From: Candidatus Omnitrophota bacterium
Lineage (GTDB): Bacteria > Omnitrophota > Gorgyraeia > Gorgyraeales > Gorgyraeaceae
Direction of reading: 5' to 3'
DNA: 32,416 nucleotides
NCBI GenBank assembly: GCA_003485765.1
Contig: DNHS01000033.1
Span: 12,791-45,206 of the forward strand
Numbering within the stretch: position 1 is the stretch's first letter; every line of letters starts with the position of its first letter. The position numbers and the translations under genes are program-made. Under the pieces are notes generated by a model. It worked only from the letters and a program-made list of their open reading frames with translations, made no database searches and was not told the origin of the DNA. Below, one piece after another: positions 1 through 7,497 of this stretch.

Positions 1-1653
1 GCCACAATCACATTCCAGAATTATTTCAGGATGTATAAAAAACTGGCTGGCATGACAGGCACTGCAATGACAGAAGCCAATGAATTCAGCCATATTTATA
101 AATTAGACACAGTTTTAATACCTACGAACAGGCCTTTAATAAGAGTCAATCACCCGGATATAATTTATAAAACAGAAAAAGAAAAATTCAACGCAGTGTG
201 TAATGAGATAGAGGAGTTGTATAAAAAAGGCAGGCCTATTCTTGTCGGCACTATCACAATAGAAAAGTCAGAACGCTTAAGTTCGACTTTGAAAAGACGC
301 GGTATCCCGCACAATGTTTTAAATGCAAAGTATCATGAAATGGAAGCGACTATTGTGGCTCAGGCAGGAAGATTAAATGGAGTTACGATTGCTACAAATA
401 TGGCTGGCAGGGGTACTGATATTTTACTTGGCGGTAATCCTGATTACATGGTCAATGATTGGCTGAAGGCAAAAGGCATGGGGCCCAAAGATGTGAGTCA
501 GGAAGAACGCGAGAAGTGGTTTAGCGAAGCAAAAGAAAAAGTAAAGGAAGAGCATGAGAAGGTTGTAAGTTTAGACGGGCTGCATATCATAGGTACTGAG
601 CGCCATGAATCCCGCCGTATAGATAATCAGCTGCGCGGCCGTTCCGGAAGGCAGGGCGATCCTGGCTCATCAAGGTTTTACATATCTTTAGAGGATGACT
701 TGATGCGGCTTTTTGGTTCAGACAGGATTTCTTCAATTTATAACAGGCTTGGCATAGAAGAGGGGCAGGATATACAGCATCCACTCATATCGAGAGCCAT
801 AGAGGTTGCCCAGAAAAGAGTGGAACAGCATAATTTTGATATACGTAAGCATGTGCTTGAATATGACAATGTAATGAATAAGCAAAGAGAAGTTATATAT
901 GAAGAGAGAAAGAAAATTCTCATGGGGGAAAACGTCAGAGAGCATATTTACGAGATTATAGAAGAAGTATTAGACGATGCAATAATAATGTATATGAATC
1001 CCGAAGTGCATAAGGCTGATTGGAAATACGCAGAATTCAATGAATGGCTATGGTCAAAATTTAATATAAAGATTCAGAATATAGAAGAGATGGTTGAAGG
1101 TAAAGACGCAGAAGGCATCCTGGATTACTTAGTCGAAATAATAAAATCAGCATATATGGACAAAGAAAAAAATATGCCTCAGGGATTGATGGCCCATCTT
1201 GAAAAGATGATCATGCTGCAGGTTATTGATACTAAATGGAAAGACCATCTTTACGCAATGGATAATCTGAGGGAAGGCATAGGCCTTCGGGCATATGGCC
1301 AGCGCGATCCGCTTGTAGAATACCAGCATGAAGGTTATGATATGTTTATGGCAATGATAGAAAGCGTAAAACATGAGACAATAGAGTTTTTGTTCAAAGT
1401 TCAGGCAGTAAGAGAGGAAAGTCCTATAAGAGGAGTATTTCAATCTTTGCCGCAGGAATTTGTAAAGACAGATGCAGCCCCTATGTCCAAGATTTCAGTG
1501 CCCAAGGCGCGAAGAGGAGAAGAATTTCAGGAAGAGCTTCCAGAAGATAGGCCTTCCGTGGAACAATATAAACGCTCAGAACAAAAAGTTGGCCGCAATG
1601 ACCCATGCCCATGCAATAGCGGCAAAAAATATAAGAAATGTTGTGGAAAATAA
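1..1653 (+). CDS. secA: Protein translocase ATPase SecA, 5'-truncated by the window edge
   Basis: SecA is the cytoplasmic ATPase that drives unfolded preproteins through SecYEG. The reading frame is open from base 1 and begins inside the protein, at the conserved stretch before KLAGMTGTA, so roughly the first 40 percent lies upstream. Visible in order are the second helicase half with NMAGRGTDILLGG, the motif HESRRIDNQLRGRSGRQGDPG with its arginine finger, the scaffold and wing region, the helical-scaffold signature DTKWKDHLYAMDNLREGIGLRAYGQ (split: TKWKDHL, then REGIGLRAYGQRDP), and a C-terminal SEC-C zinc motif CPCNSGKKYKKCC that binds SecB or ribosomes in other bacteria. The stop codon lies inside the next gene: lnt starts 16 bases before secA ends, suggesting translational coupling. 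Nothing looks broken. Confidence 0.97.
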   Translation, partial: ATITFQNYFRMYKKLAGMTGTAMTEANEFSHIYKLDTVLIPTNRPLIRVNHPDIIYKTEKEKFNAVCNEIEELYKKGRPILVGTITIEKSERLSSTLKRRGIPHNVLNAKYHEMEATIVAQAGRLNGVTIATNMAGRGTDILLGGNPDYMVNDWLKAKGMGPKDVSQEEREKWFSEAKEKVKEEHEKVVSLDGLHIIGTERHESRRIDNQLRGRSGRQGDPGSSRFYISLEDDLMRLFGSDRISSIYNRLGIEEGQDIQHPLISRAIEVAQKRVEQHNFDIRKHVLEYDNVMNKQREVIYEERKKILMGENVREHIYEIIEEVLDDAIIMYMNPEVHKADWKYAEFNEWLWSKFNIKIQNIEEMVEGKDAEGILDYLVEIIKSAYMDKEKNMPQGLMAHLEKMIMLQVIDTKWKDHLYAMDNLREGIGLRAYGQRDPLVEYQHEGYDMFMAMIESVKHETIEFLFKVQAVREESPIRGVFQSLPQEFVKTDAAPMSKISVPKARRGEEFQEELPEDRPSVEQYKRSEQKVGRNDPCPCNSGKKYKKCCGK

Positions 1654-3029
1654 TAGTATCTGCCCTGCTTTTAATTTTTGCTTTTCCAAATTTTAACCTT
1701 AGTTTCCTCGCTTTTATTGGTTTTATTCCGCTTTTCTTTGCAATTGAAAACAAATCCCCTAAAAAAGTATTTCTAATTTCCTATATCACAGGATTGATTT
1801 TTTATATAGGCGTTTTGTACTGGCTTTATCATGTGACGGTTATCGGCCTAATTGTACTATGTCTTTATCTAGCGCTATATTTTGGAATTTTTGGAGTAAT
1901 TATAAGTCGTTTTGGTATTTTGTCAGCTCCGATTGCATGGATAATTCTAGAATATATTCAGGCGCATCTTTTCATAATGGGTTTTGGCTGGGCATTATTA
2001 GGTTATTCGCAGTATAGAAATATTCCATTAATTCAAATAGCTGATTTTTCAGGAGTATATGGAGTTTCGTTTGTGGTGATGATGGTAAACGTGGCTATTT
2101 GGCATGTCATTGCGAGGATGCGAAGCAGCCGAAGCAATCTCAAAAAAAAGATTGCTTCGTCGGCCTTCGGTCTCCTCGCAATGACAAGTTTAATTTTGAT
2201 TGCAAGTTATACTTATGGATTTTTTAGACTAAATGAAAGACATGGCGCAAACTCTGTAAAAGTTTCAGTTATCCAGGGTAATATTCCGCAAGAGCTTAAA
2301 TGGGACACTGAAGCCCAAGATATGATAATTGAAAAATACATCGCCTTGACAAAAATGTCAGCCTTTGATAATCCTGATCTAATAATCTGGCCTGAGACGT
2401 CTTTTCCCGGGTTTTTTGAAATAGATAAAGAAATTACTGATAAGGTTTTAAATCTGGCAAAGGATATAAAGATTCCGATTTTAGTAGGAATAAACACAGA
2501 AAAAGATAGAAAGTATTTCAATAGCGCAGGGTTAATTTCCAGCCAAGGCAAGTTTATAGATAAATATGATAAGATCCATCTTGTTCCATTTGGCGAATAT
2601 GTGCCATTCTCAAATAAATTCCCGGCATTGCATAAATTAGTGCTGGGCGAACTCGGCGAATTTACCCCAGGCTATGAATTTAAAATATTTAGCATAGGGC
2701 ATAGAGCAGAGAGCATAGAGCTGAAGTTTGCTGTCTTAATTTGCTTCGAAGATATTTTTTCAGAACTTTCCAGAAAGTTCGTTAAAAATGGCGCCAAATT
2801 CCTGATTGTTATCACAAACGACGCATGGCATGGTAAAAGCGGGGCAGCATACCAGCATGCAGCGAATTCAGTTTTCAGGGCAATTGAAAATAGAACTCCT
2901 ATTGTAAGATGCGCCAACACAGGCTATTCCTGCTTCATAGATTCAAGAGGCAGGATATATGACAGCGTAGAAGAAAAAAGCGCGCATCTCTTTGTTACAG
3001 GTTACAAGACCTCAGAAGTGAATTTTTAG
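1638..3029 (+). CDS. lnt: Apolipoprotein N-acyltransferase
   Basis: Lnt adds the third acyl chain to the N-terminal cysteine of lipoproteins at the inner membrane, which prepares them for Lol-dependent export. The 463-residue protein has about six N-terminal hydrophobic segments (residues 1-195) followed by a nitrilase-fold domain. The catalytic triad is visible as E253 in WPETSFPG, K312 in KIHLVPFGEYVP and C369 in ICFEDIF. Length is a little below the E. coli protein. The start is ATG overlapping the secA 3' end; no separate ribosome site is needed if the two are coupled. Residues about 156-183 are encoded by a palindromic repeat inserted in frame (see the repeat at 2105), just before the last membrane segment, which adds basic residues (RMRSSRSNLKKK) to a loop. 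The presence of lolC/E and lolD downstream fits the same pathway. Confidence 0.94.
   Translation: MLWKIIVSALLLIFAFPNFNLSFLAFIGFIPLFFAIENKSPKKVFLISYITGLIFYIGVLYWLYHVTVIGLIVLCLYLALYFGIFGVIISRFGILSAPIAWIILEYIQAHLFIMGFGWALLGYSQYRNIPLIQIADFSGVYGVSFVVMMVNVAIWHVIARMRSSRSNLKKKIASSAFGLLAMTSLILIASYTYGFFRLNERHGANSVKVSVIQGNIPQELKWDTEAQDMIIEKYIALTKMSAFDNPDLIIWPETSFPGFFEIDKEITDKVLNLAKDIKIPILVGINTEKDRKYFNSAGLISSQGKFIDKYDKIHLVPFGEYVPFSNKFPALHKLVLGELGEFTPGYEFKIFSIGHRAESIELKFAVLICFEDIFSELSRKFVKNGAKFLIVITNDAWHGKSGAAYQHAANSVFRAIENRTPIVRCANTGYSCFIDSRGRIYDSVEEKSAHLFVTGYKTSEVNF
2105..2186. repeat. Palindromic REP-type repeat inserted in frame inside lnt
   Basis: The segment begins TGTCATTGCGAG and ends CTCGCAATGACA, which are reverse complements, with an inner pair GAAGCAATCT and AGATTGCTTC around a run of A. 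The motif TGTCATTGCGAG...GAAGCAATCT is a familiar dispersed bacterial palindrome normally found between genes. Here it lies wholly inside the lnt reading frame, which stays open through it. Confidence 0.85.
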
Positions 3030-3047
3030 AAATTATTATTTAACCTA

Positions 3048-3076
3048 TTGAAAATACAAGTGTTATATGGTATAAT
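3048..3076 (+). promoter_or_regulatory. Sigma-70-type promoter for the 766-residue exported protein
   Basis: A -35 box TTGAAA (3048-3053) and a -10 box TATAAT (3071-3076) are separated by 17 bases. It lies in the 113-base gap after lnt, so the next gene would have a leader of about 60 bases. The spacing and sequence are close to consensus; activity is inferred. Confidence 0.7.
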
Positions 3077-3142
3077 TACAATTGTAAATATGTAGTCTTT
3101 ATTTTATAATTCAAATGGAAAGTTATTTTTTTTGCCAAAATT

Positions 3143-5443
3143 ATGTTAAAGTTTAAAAAAGTTTTTAATATTAAAATTATATCAATACCTATAATTATGC
3201 TATTTGTATTTAATAGCGCAGTATATGGGATAGACCTGCCTAGAAATACCCTCCACAACAAGTTAAGAGTTCCTGTTGGAAATAGCTATGAAAGAATGTT
3301 ACAGGCAATGCAACAGAAATATGAAGAACATGAAACATCTCTAGATAAAAAAATAAAAGAGCTTGCTAAAGATTCTAAGTCTTTATCAGAGATTTCAGGC
3401 CTTGAAAATGAATTCATAGCTATTATAAAAGATGGCGGTTTCGAAAATATGCTTGAAAAGCTAAACATTGTTTTAGGTAATACAGGCGGAAGGATTCAGG
3501 TTATATTTGTTGAAGATGAAACTAAACTTCCTCAATTTGAAGGAAAATCAGTTTGGGGCCATGCTGGAACATTTATTACAGTATTTGCAGTAAGAGAGAA
3601 AGGCGAGAATGAAGAAGCAGTAGAAAATGATGAAAATATAAGAAAAAGGATTATCGGAAGAATATTTCATGAGATAAGAGCAAGGTCAACAATTGCTAAA
3701 AAAAGATTTGATGAAGTAAACTGGGCCGCCTTATCTGAATCAGAAGCTGAAGCTAAAATAAGAGAGTTATTAAGTTCGTTTGAAAAACAAAACGAAGAAA
3801 TACAAAAACAAATAGAAGCAGAAAGAAAGATTAGTAGCGGAACTTTGTTTAGTGAATTTAAAGCCCTTGAATTTGACGAACAAGTTTCAAATAGGCTTAG
3901 AGATTATGCTATGACTAGACGAGACTTTTTGAAACTAGGCGCTTTGGCACTAGGAGCATATATACTATATCGAACCAGACTTTTGGGGCTTATAGGCTAT
4001 TCAGCATCCTACCCTAAAGATATTCCTGAAGAGTTAATTGATTATGTGATAGTTGGAATAGATGAAATCCCAAACGATAATATAGAAGGTTATGTTAAAG
4101 AAAGACTTTGGACTAAACCTGAGAATATAAGAGCGCTTACAGACGCAAGTTATCACTTTAGTGTTTCCCGCGTATTAACGGTATCTGTTTTAAGTACAGA
4201 GATTTTTGCAATGGATAGCGGCGTAAGACGAGATCAGGAAAGCGTAATAAGCACTCTCCATGGATATGATACGTTTTCCGAAGGAATTGCTCAGTTACAA
4301 GTAAGGCATGCTGTTAGATTTTTTCCAGCTTTATACGAAGACGCAATGACCCCAGGCGCTCCTAGTTATTTAAAAGAAGCCATAGAGCCGTACGCATATC
4401 TTTCTACTTCAATTGGTGAAAGAGATGAAAAAGGTGCCCTGATTTATTTTAAAGAAATAAAGGATATACTTAAAAACGATGTGTTATGTATCTATATGAT
4501 GACTATGTATATTCGTGAAGCAATGGTAATACTTCATGAGTCGGATCCATTATTCAGGGATCCCAATGCACTTGATGTATTTTCTATCCCAACTGCATTT
4601 GAAGCTAGCGCTATTGGCAGTTATTATGTTTATGGGCCTCCATTTGCTTTAAATCCGGATAATACAAGCGTATGGAATAGGATTGTTGGAAGAGATGTTT
4701 CGGTTCCAGATCATAATATTTATAAAATTAAAGTCCATCAAAATGGCTGGAATTGGCTGGAGCTGGATAAATATCTTAAACAAGATGGTATAAATGGTAT
4801 TTCCATGGAGAGTACTGGACATCGTACGTTTTCAGAGGTTATGAATTGGATGGCTGATGTATGGGCAATTGAACATGCTACGCCTTATGATGAAGGACTT
4901 TTTGGTTTAGTACTTACTAATAAAGAGGATATTCTGGCGCAACAAATACCACCTCAATACGCCTATATGGCCAGGATGTTTGCGCATTCTCCTGTCTATG
5001 GGTTTGATGTGCCTTATAGTTATCCTAATAATTGGCAGACAAGCCAAGCGCCGGCAATACCTACACTCCAGTCAACGCCTCCACCAGTTTTTGTCGGAGA
5101 CCTGCCTGAGGGTTTTGGCTCTGATACGCAAGGTATTTTTTATACTATTCAACAAGGTAATGCTCAGTGGAGCGATAGCCTGTGGAATGTGGCAACAAGG
5201 GTTTTTAATGAACTGAATTATCTTTATCCTGATGCGCCTGATATCAATTATATCCTTGATAGCATTATTATCCCTTTAAATCCTAACATAGCTAATAGAG
5301 ATGCAATTATATACCCAGGACAGAAGATCTATGTTTACTCTCTTGCGCAGTCCAGTGTGAACTATATACATAGACATGGTATGATGTCTCTCAAGTATAC
5401 TGATCCAACAGCCGGCCTTAGAAAAACTAGAAACCAGATATAG
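3143..5443 (+). CDS. Exported protein of unknown function with internal Tat-like segment, possible lytic-transglycosylase-like region and LysM-like C-terminus
   Basis: I do not recognise this 766-residue protein as a named family. Residues 1-30 form a signal peptide or anchor ending near AVYG. Residues 31-256 form a charged, partly coiled region containing VWGHAGTFITVFAV and FHEIRARS (H176, E177), which could be a degenerate metal site. Residues 257-272 read MTRRDFLKLGALALGA, a twin-arginine-type signal followed by a hydrophobic stretch, in the middle of the chain. Beyond it, E354 in STEIFAMDSGV and SEGIAQLQVRHA (380-391) recall the catalytic Glu and the SxGxxQ motif of lytic transglycosylases; this is only a resemblance. 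Residues about 664-736 (YTIQQG, SLWNVATRVFNE, IYPGQKIYV) look like a LysM module for peptidoglycan. No Shine-Dalgarno precedes the ATG. A cell-wall role is inferred. Confidence 0.6.
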   Translation: MLKFKKVFNIKIISIPIIMLFVFNSAVYGIDLPRNTLHNKLRVPVGNSYERMLQAMQQKYEEHETSLDKKIKELAKDSKSLSEISGLENEFIAIIKDGGFENMLEKLNIVLGNTGGRIQVIFVEDETKLPQFEGKSVWGHAGTFITVFAVREKGENEEAVENDENIRKRIIGRIFHEIRARSTIAKKRFDEVNWAALSESEAEAKIRELLSSFEKQNEEIQKQIEAERKISSGTLFSEFKALEFDEQVSNRLRDYAMTRRDFLKLGALALGAYILYRTRLLGLIGYSASYPKDIPEELIDYVIVGIDEIPNDNIEGYVKERLWTKPENIRALTDASYHFSVSRVLTVSVLSTEIFAMDSGVRRDQESVISTLHGYDTFSEGIAQLQVRHAVRFFPALYEDAMTPGAPSYLKEAIEPYAYLSTSIGERDEKGALIYFKEIKDILKNDVLCIYMMTMYIREAMVILHESDPLFRDPNALDVFSIPTAFEASAIGSYYVYGPPFALNPDNTSVWNRIVGRDVSVPDHNIYKIKVHQNGWNWLELDKYLKQDGINGISMESTGHRTFSEVMNWMADVWAIEHATPYDEGLFGLVLTNKEDILAQQIPPQYAYMARMFAHSPVYGFDVPYSYPNNWQTSQAPAIPTLQSTPPPVFVGDLPEGFGSDTQGIFYTIQQGNAQWSDSLWNVATRVFNELNYLYPDAPDINYILDSIIIPLNPNIANRDAIIYPGQKIYVYSLAQSSVNYIHRHGMMSLKYTDPTAGLRKTRNQI

Positions 5444-5552
5444 TAGCCTGCCTAAAAAATCTATTCATAAAAACAATCGAAATATATCTATAAGCGCAGT
5501 AGAGGGTATTTTTCTTTAGTTATTCAAATAATACAATTCCAATAAATAGATA

Positions 5553-5581
5553 TTGACATAATAGTTTAATGTATGTATAAT
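5553..5581 (+). promoter_or_regulatory. Consensus sigma-70 promoter for the small lipoprotein
   Basis: TTGACA (5553-5558) and TATAAT (5576-5581) are exact consensus boxes with a 17-base spacer. They lie about 50 bases before the lipoprotein start, which also has an extended ribosome-binding site, so this gene is probably transcribed strongly on its own. The 109 bases between 5443 and this promoter hold nothing else I can identify. Confidence 0.75.
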
Positions 5582-5633
5582 TTTTTTTCTTTCGTTTTAA
5601 TTTTTTGATAAATTTTTTAGAAAGGAGGGTCAA

Positions 5634-5765
5634 ATGGATAGATTTAAGGCGTATTTTTTCATATTTTTTTGTGTGCTTATTTCTATGATTTTTTCAGGGT
5701 GCGGAACTATAAAAGGGATAGGCAATGATATAAGCATAGTAGGGGAGATATTAAAAAAGGTTTAA
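5634..5765 (+). CDS. Small entericidin-like lipoprotein
   Basis: This 43-residue product starts MDRFKAYFF, continues with a hydrophobic segment, and has a lipobox FSGC with the lipidated cysteine at residue 23. The mature peptide, CGTIKGIGNDISIVGEILKK, is only about 21 residues and resembles entericidin A/B-type lipoproteins (Cys-Asn/Gly-Thr-x-x-Gly-x-Gly-x-Asp-Ile), which are tiny membrane lipoproteins of uncertain role, in E. coli linked to a stationary-phase toxin-antidote pair. Glycine rather than aspartate follows the cysteine, consistent with outer-membrane sorting by the Lol system encoded downstream. The start is supported by AAAGGAGGG at 5621-5629 and by an exact consensus promoter. 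Only one copy is present, so no antidote-toxin pair is visible. Confidence 0.75.
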   Translation: MDRFKAYFFIFFCVLISMIFSGCGTIKGIGNDISIVGEILKKV

Positions 5766-5901
5766 ATAAAATTGTTTTCAAAAAGCACTAATATTTATTT
5801 TATAAAAAACTACAGGCTTTAAAATCAAAATATATAGCTGCTTAACAGAAAGAGTCAGTTTTCTATTACCGGTTACAAATCCCCACCCATTATTTGCATA
5901 A
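5766..5901. other. AT-rich intergenic stretch with no recognised feature
   Basis: Between the lipoprotein stop and the palindrome at 5902 there is no credible reading frame, no strong hairpin with a T-run and no RNA gene that I can recognise. Confidence 0.5.
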
Positions 5902-5944
5902 GCTAACTTTACAGTTGGTGCCAGGCACGAATTGTAAAGTTAGC
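5902..5944. repeat. Palindromic repeat, ACTTTACA family, copy A
   Basis: Twelve-base arms GCTAACTTTACA (5902-5913) and TGTAAAGTTAGC (5933-5944) are exact reverse complements and enclose GTGCC-A-GGCAC. Related copies lie at 21655 and 30972. No T-run follows, so it is not a simple terminator. It sits just upstream of the lysS promoter. Confidence 0.85.
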
Positions 5945-5954
5945 CCTAATTATA

Positions 5955-5984
5955 TTGACACTATATAGCATAATAATATATAAT
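5955..5984 (+). promoter_or_regulatory. Sigma-70-type promoter for the lysS-lolC/E-lolD-ilvE run
   Basis: TTGACA (5955-5960) and TATAAT (5979-5984) with an 18-base spacer. It lies about 60 bases before the lysS start and directly after a palindromic repeat, and it would drive lysS and the tightly packed genes after it. Confidence 0.65.
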
Positions 5985-6019
5985 TGAGCAGTTGAGGAGT
6001 TTTTTATAATGTCGGCTGC

Positions 6020-6050
6020 TCATCCTGAGGAGCGAAGCGACGAAGGATCT
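6020..6050. repeat. Single-arm dispersed repeat upstream of lysS
   Basis: The segment TCATCCTGAGGAGCG, continuing through AAGCGACGAAGGATCT, matches one arm of a palindromic repeat I know from many bacterial genomes; ATCCT and AGGAT at its ends can pair. The partner arm of the longer palindrome is absent, so this looks like a solo or eroded copy. It ends three bases before the lysS start codon. Confidence 0.7.
6043..6047 (+). promoter_or_regulatory. Ribosome-binding site of lysS, supplied by the repeat
   Basis: AAGGA lies five bases before the GTG at 6053 and is the only plausible Shine-Dalgarno there. It is part of the dispersed repeat rather than of unique leader sequence. Confidence 0.55.
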
Positions 6051-6052
6051 TT

Positions 6053-7495
6053 GTGGAAGAGATGAATGAATTCATGAAACAGCGCATTGATAAGTTGAAT
6101 GCTCTCAAAGAGATAGGGATTGAGGCGTATGGAAGAAGATTTGACAAGCCTATTAGCATAGAAACAATGCTCAAGGAATCCAAAGAAGGCGATTCTGTCC
6201 AGACAGCGGGCCGCATCACTGCTTTAAGAGAGCATGGAAAGTCTAGTTTTGTTGACTTAAGAGACGCGAGTTCCAGAGTCCAAGTTTATATCAAAGCAGA
6301 TATTATAGGCAAGGATATATATAATAATATATTTAAAAGATTAGATATAGGTGATATATTGGGCGTTAAGGGGAAACTCTTCAAGACCCACACGGGAGAA
6401 ATTACTATAAACGCAGAGGAAATCACTATCTTGAGCAAAGGCCTGAGGAGTTTACCTGAAAAATGGCATGGCCTGAAAGATGTGGATACAAGATACAGGC
6501 AGAGATACGTGGATTTGATAGTAAATGAAGATGTGCGCAAGGTTTTCCAGACTCGCAGCCGAATTATCTCAAAGATACGCCAACTCCTGGATAAGAAAGG
6601 ATTTTTAGAAGTCGAAACCCCTATGATGCAATCAATAGCAGGAGGAGCAGCAGGTGAGCCTTTTAAGACGCATCATAATGCTCTTGATATTGATTTATTT
6701 CTGCGCTTAGCGCCGGAATTGTATTTGAAAAGATTATTAGTAGGCGGATTCGATAAGGTTTACGAGCTTAATAGAAATTTCAGGAACGAAGGCATTTCAA
6801 TAAGGCATAATCCTGAATTTACAATGATAGAAATATATGAAGCTTATTCTGACTGCCAGGGCATGATGCAGCTTACGGAAGAGATTTTTAATTTTGTTGC
6901 AAACGAAGTCCTGGGGACTAATAAGATAAAATTCGCAGATGTGGTCATAGACCTGAATCCGCCATGGCCGAGATGGTCATTTGCAGAAGAGATCAAAAAG
7001 AAATTTGACATTAATCCTGACGACTCTTCCAAGGAATGGATCAAAAAGCTTCATGCTAAAGGCGTGGATTTTAAAGCCAAGGATATTACGCGTTCGCAAA
7101 TAGCCAATATTATAACAGAGATGCTTGAGCCTGAGACAGGAGATAGGCCTATCTTTGTAATAGATTTATTCGCAGAGTTATGCCCTCTTGCAAAAAGGAA
7201 AAAAGATAGCCCGCTTTTAACAGACAGATTTGAGCTTTTCATGGGAGGCATGGAGATCGCAAACGCATATTCAGAGCTCAATGACCCTATAGAGCAGAAA
7301 AAAAGATTTGAAGAACAACTAGTCGGACAGGAAGGCGTAAAAAAAATAGATGAGGATTTTATAAGGGCCCTGGAATACGGCATGCCGCCTGCGGGCGGGC
7401 TTGGCATAGGGATAGACAGAATGGTAATGCTTTTTGCAAACCAGCCGTCTATACGAGATGTAATTTTGTTCCCGCAATTAAAACCGGAAGCATAA
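6053..7495 (+). CDS. lysS: Lysyl-tRNA synthetase, class II
   Basis: This enzyme charges tRNA-Lys with lysine. The 480-residue protein has an N-terminal OB-fold anticodon-binding domain (about 50-140, including GRITALREHGKSSFVDLRD) and a class II catalytic core with motif 1 around FLEVETPMM, motif 2 FRNEGISIRHNPEFTMIE, and motif 3 GLGIGIDRMVML near the C-terminus. Length is typical of bacterial LysRS. I chose GTG at 6053 because AAGGA precedes it at five bases; ATG codons at 6062 and 6074 are in frame, and a start at either would remove only a few residues. An in-frame stop at 6026 excludes a longer protein. The next gene starts two bases after the stop. The leader and ribosome site are made of repeat sequence (see 6020). 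Confidence 0.95.
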   Translation: MEEMNEFMKQRIDKLNALKEIGIEAYGRRFDKPISIETMLKESKEGDSVQTAGRITALREHGKSSFVDLRDASSRVQVYIKADIIGKDIYNNIFKRLDIGDILGVKGKLFKTHTGEITINAEEITILSKGLRSLPEKWHGLKDVDTRYRQRYVDLIVNEDVRKVFQTRSRIISKIRQLLDKKGFLEVETPMMQSIAGGAAGEPFKTHHNALDIDLFLRLAPELYLKRLLVGGFDKVYELNRNFRNEGISIRHNPEFTMIEIYEAYSDCQGMMQLTEEIFNFVANEVLGTNKIKFADVVIDLNPPWPRWSFAEEIKKKFDINPDDSSKEWIKKLHAKGVDFKAKDITRSQIANIITEMLEPETGDRPIFVIDLFAELCPLAKRKKDSPLLTDRFELFMGGMEIANAYSELNDPIEQKKRFEEQLVGQEGVKKIDEDFIRALEYGMPPAGGLGIGIDRMVMLFANQPSIRDVILFPQLKPEA

Positions 7496-7497
7496 AT

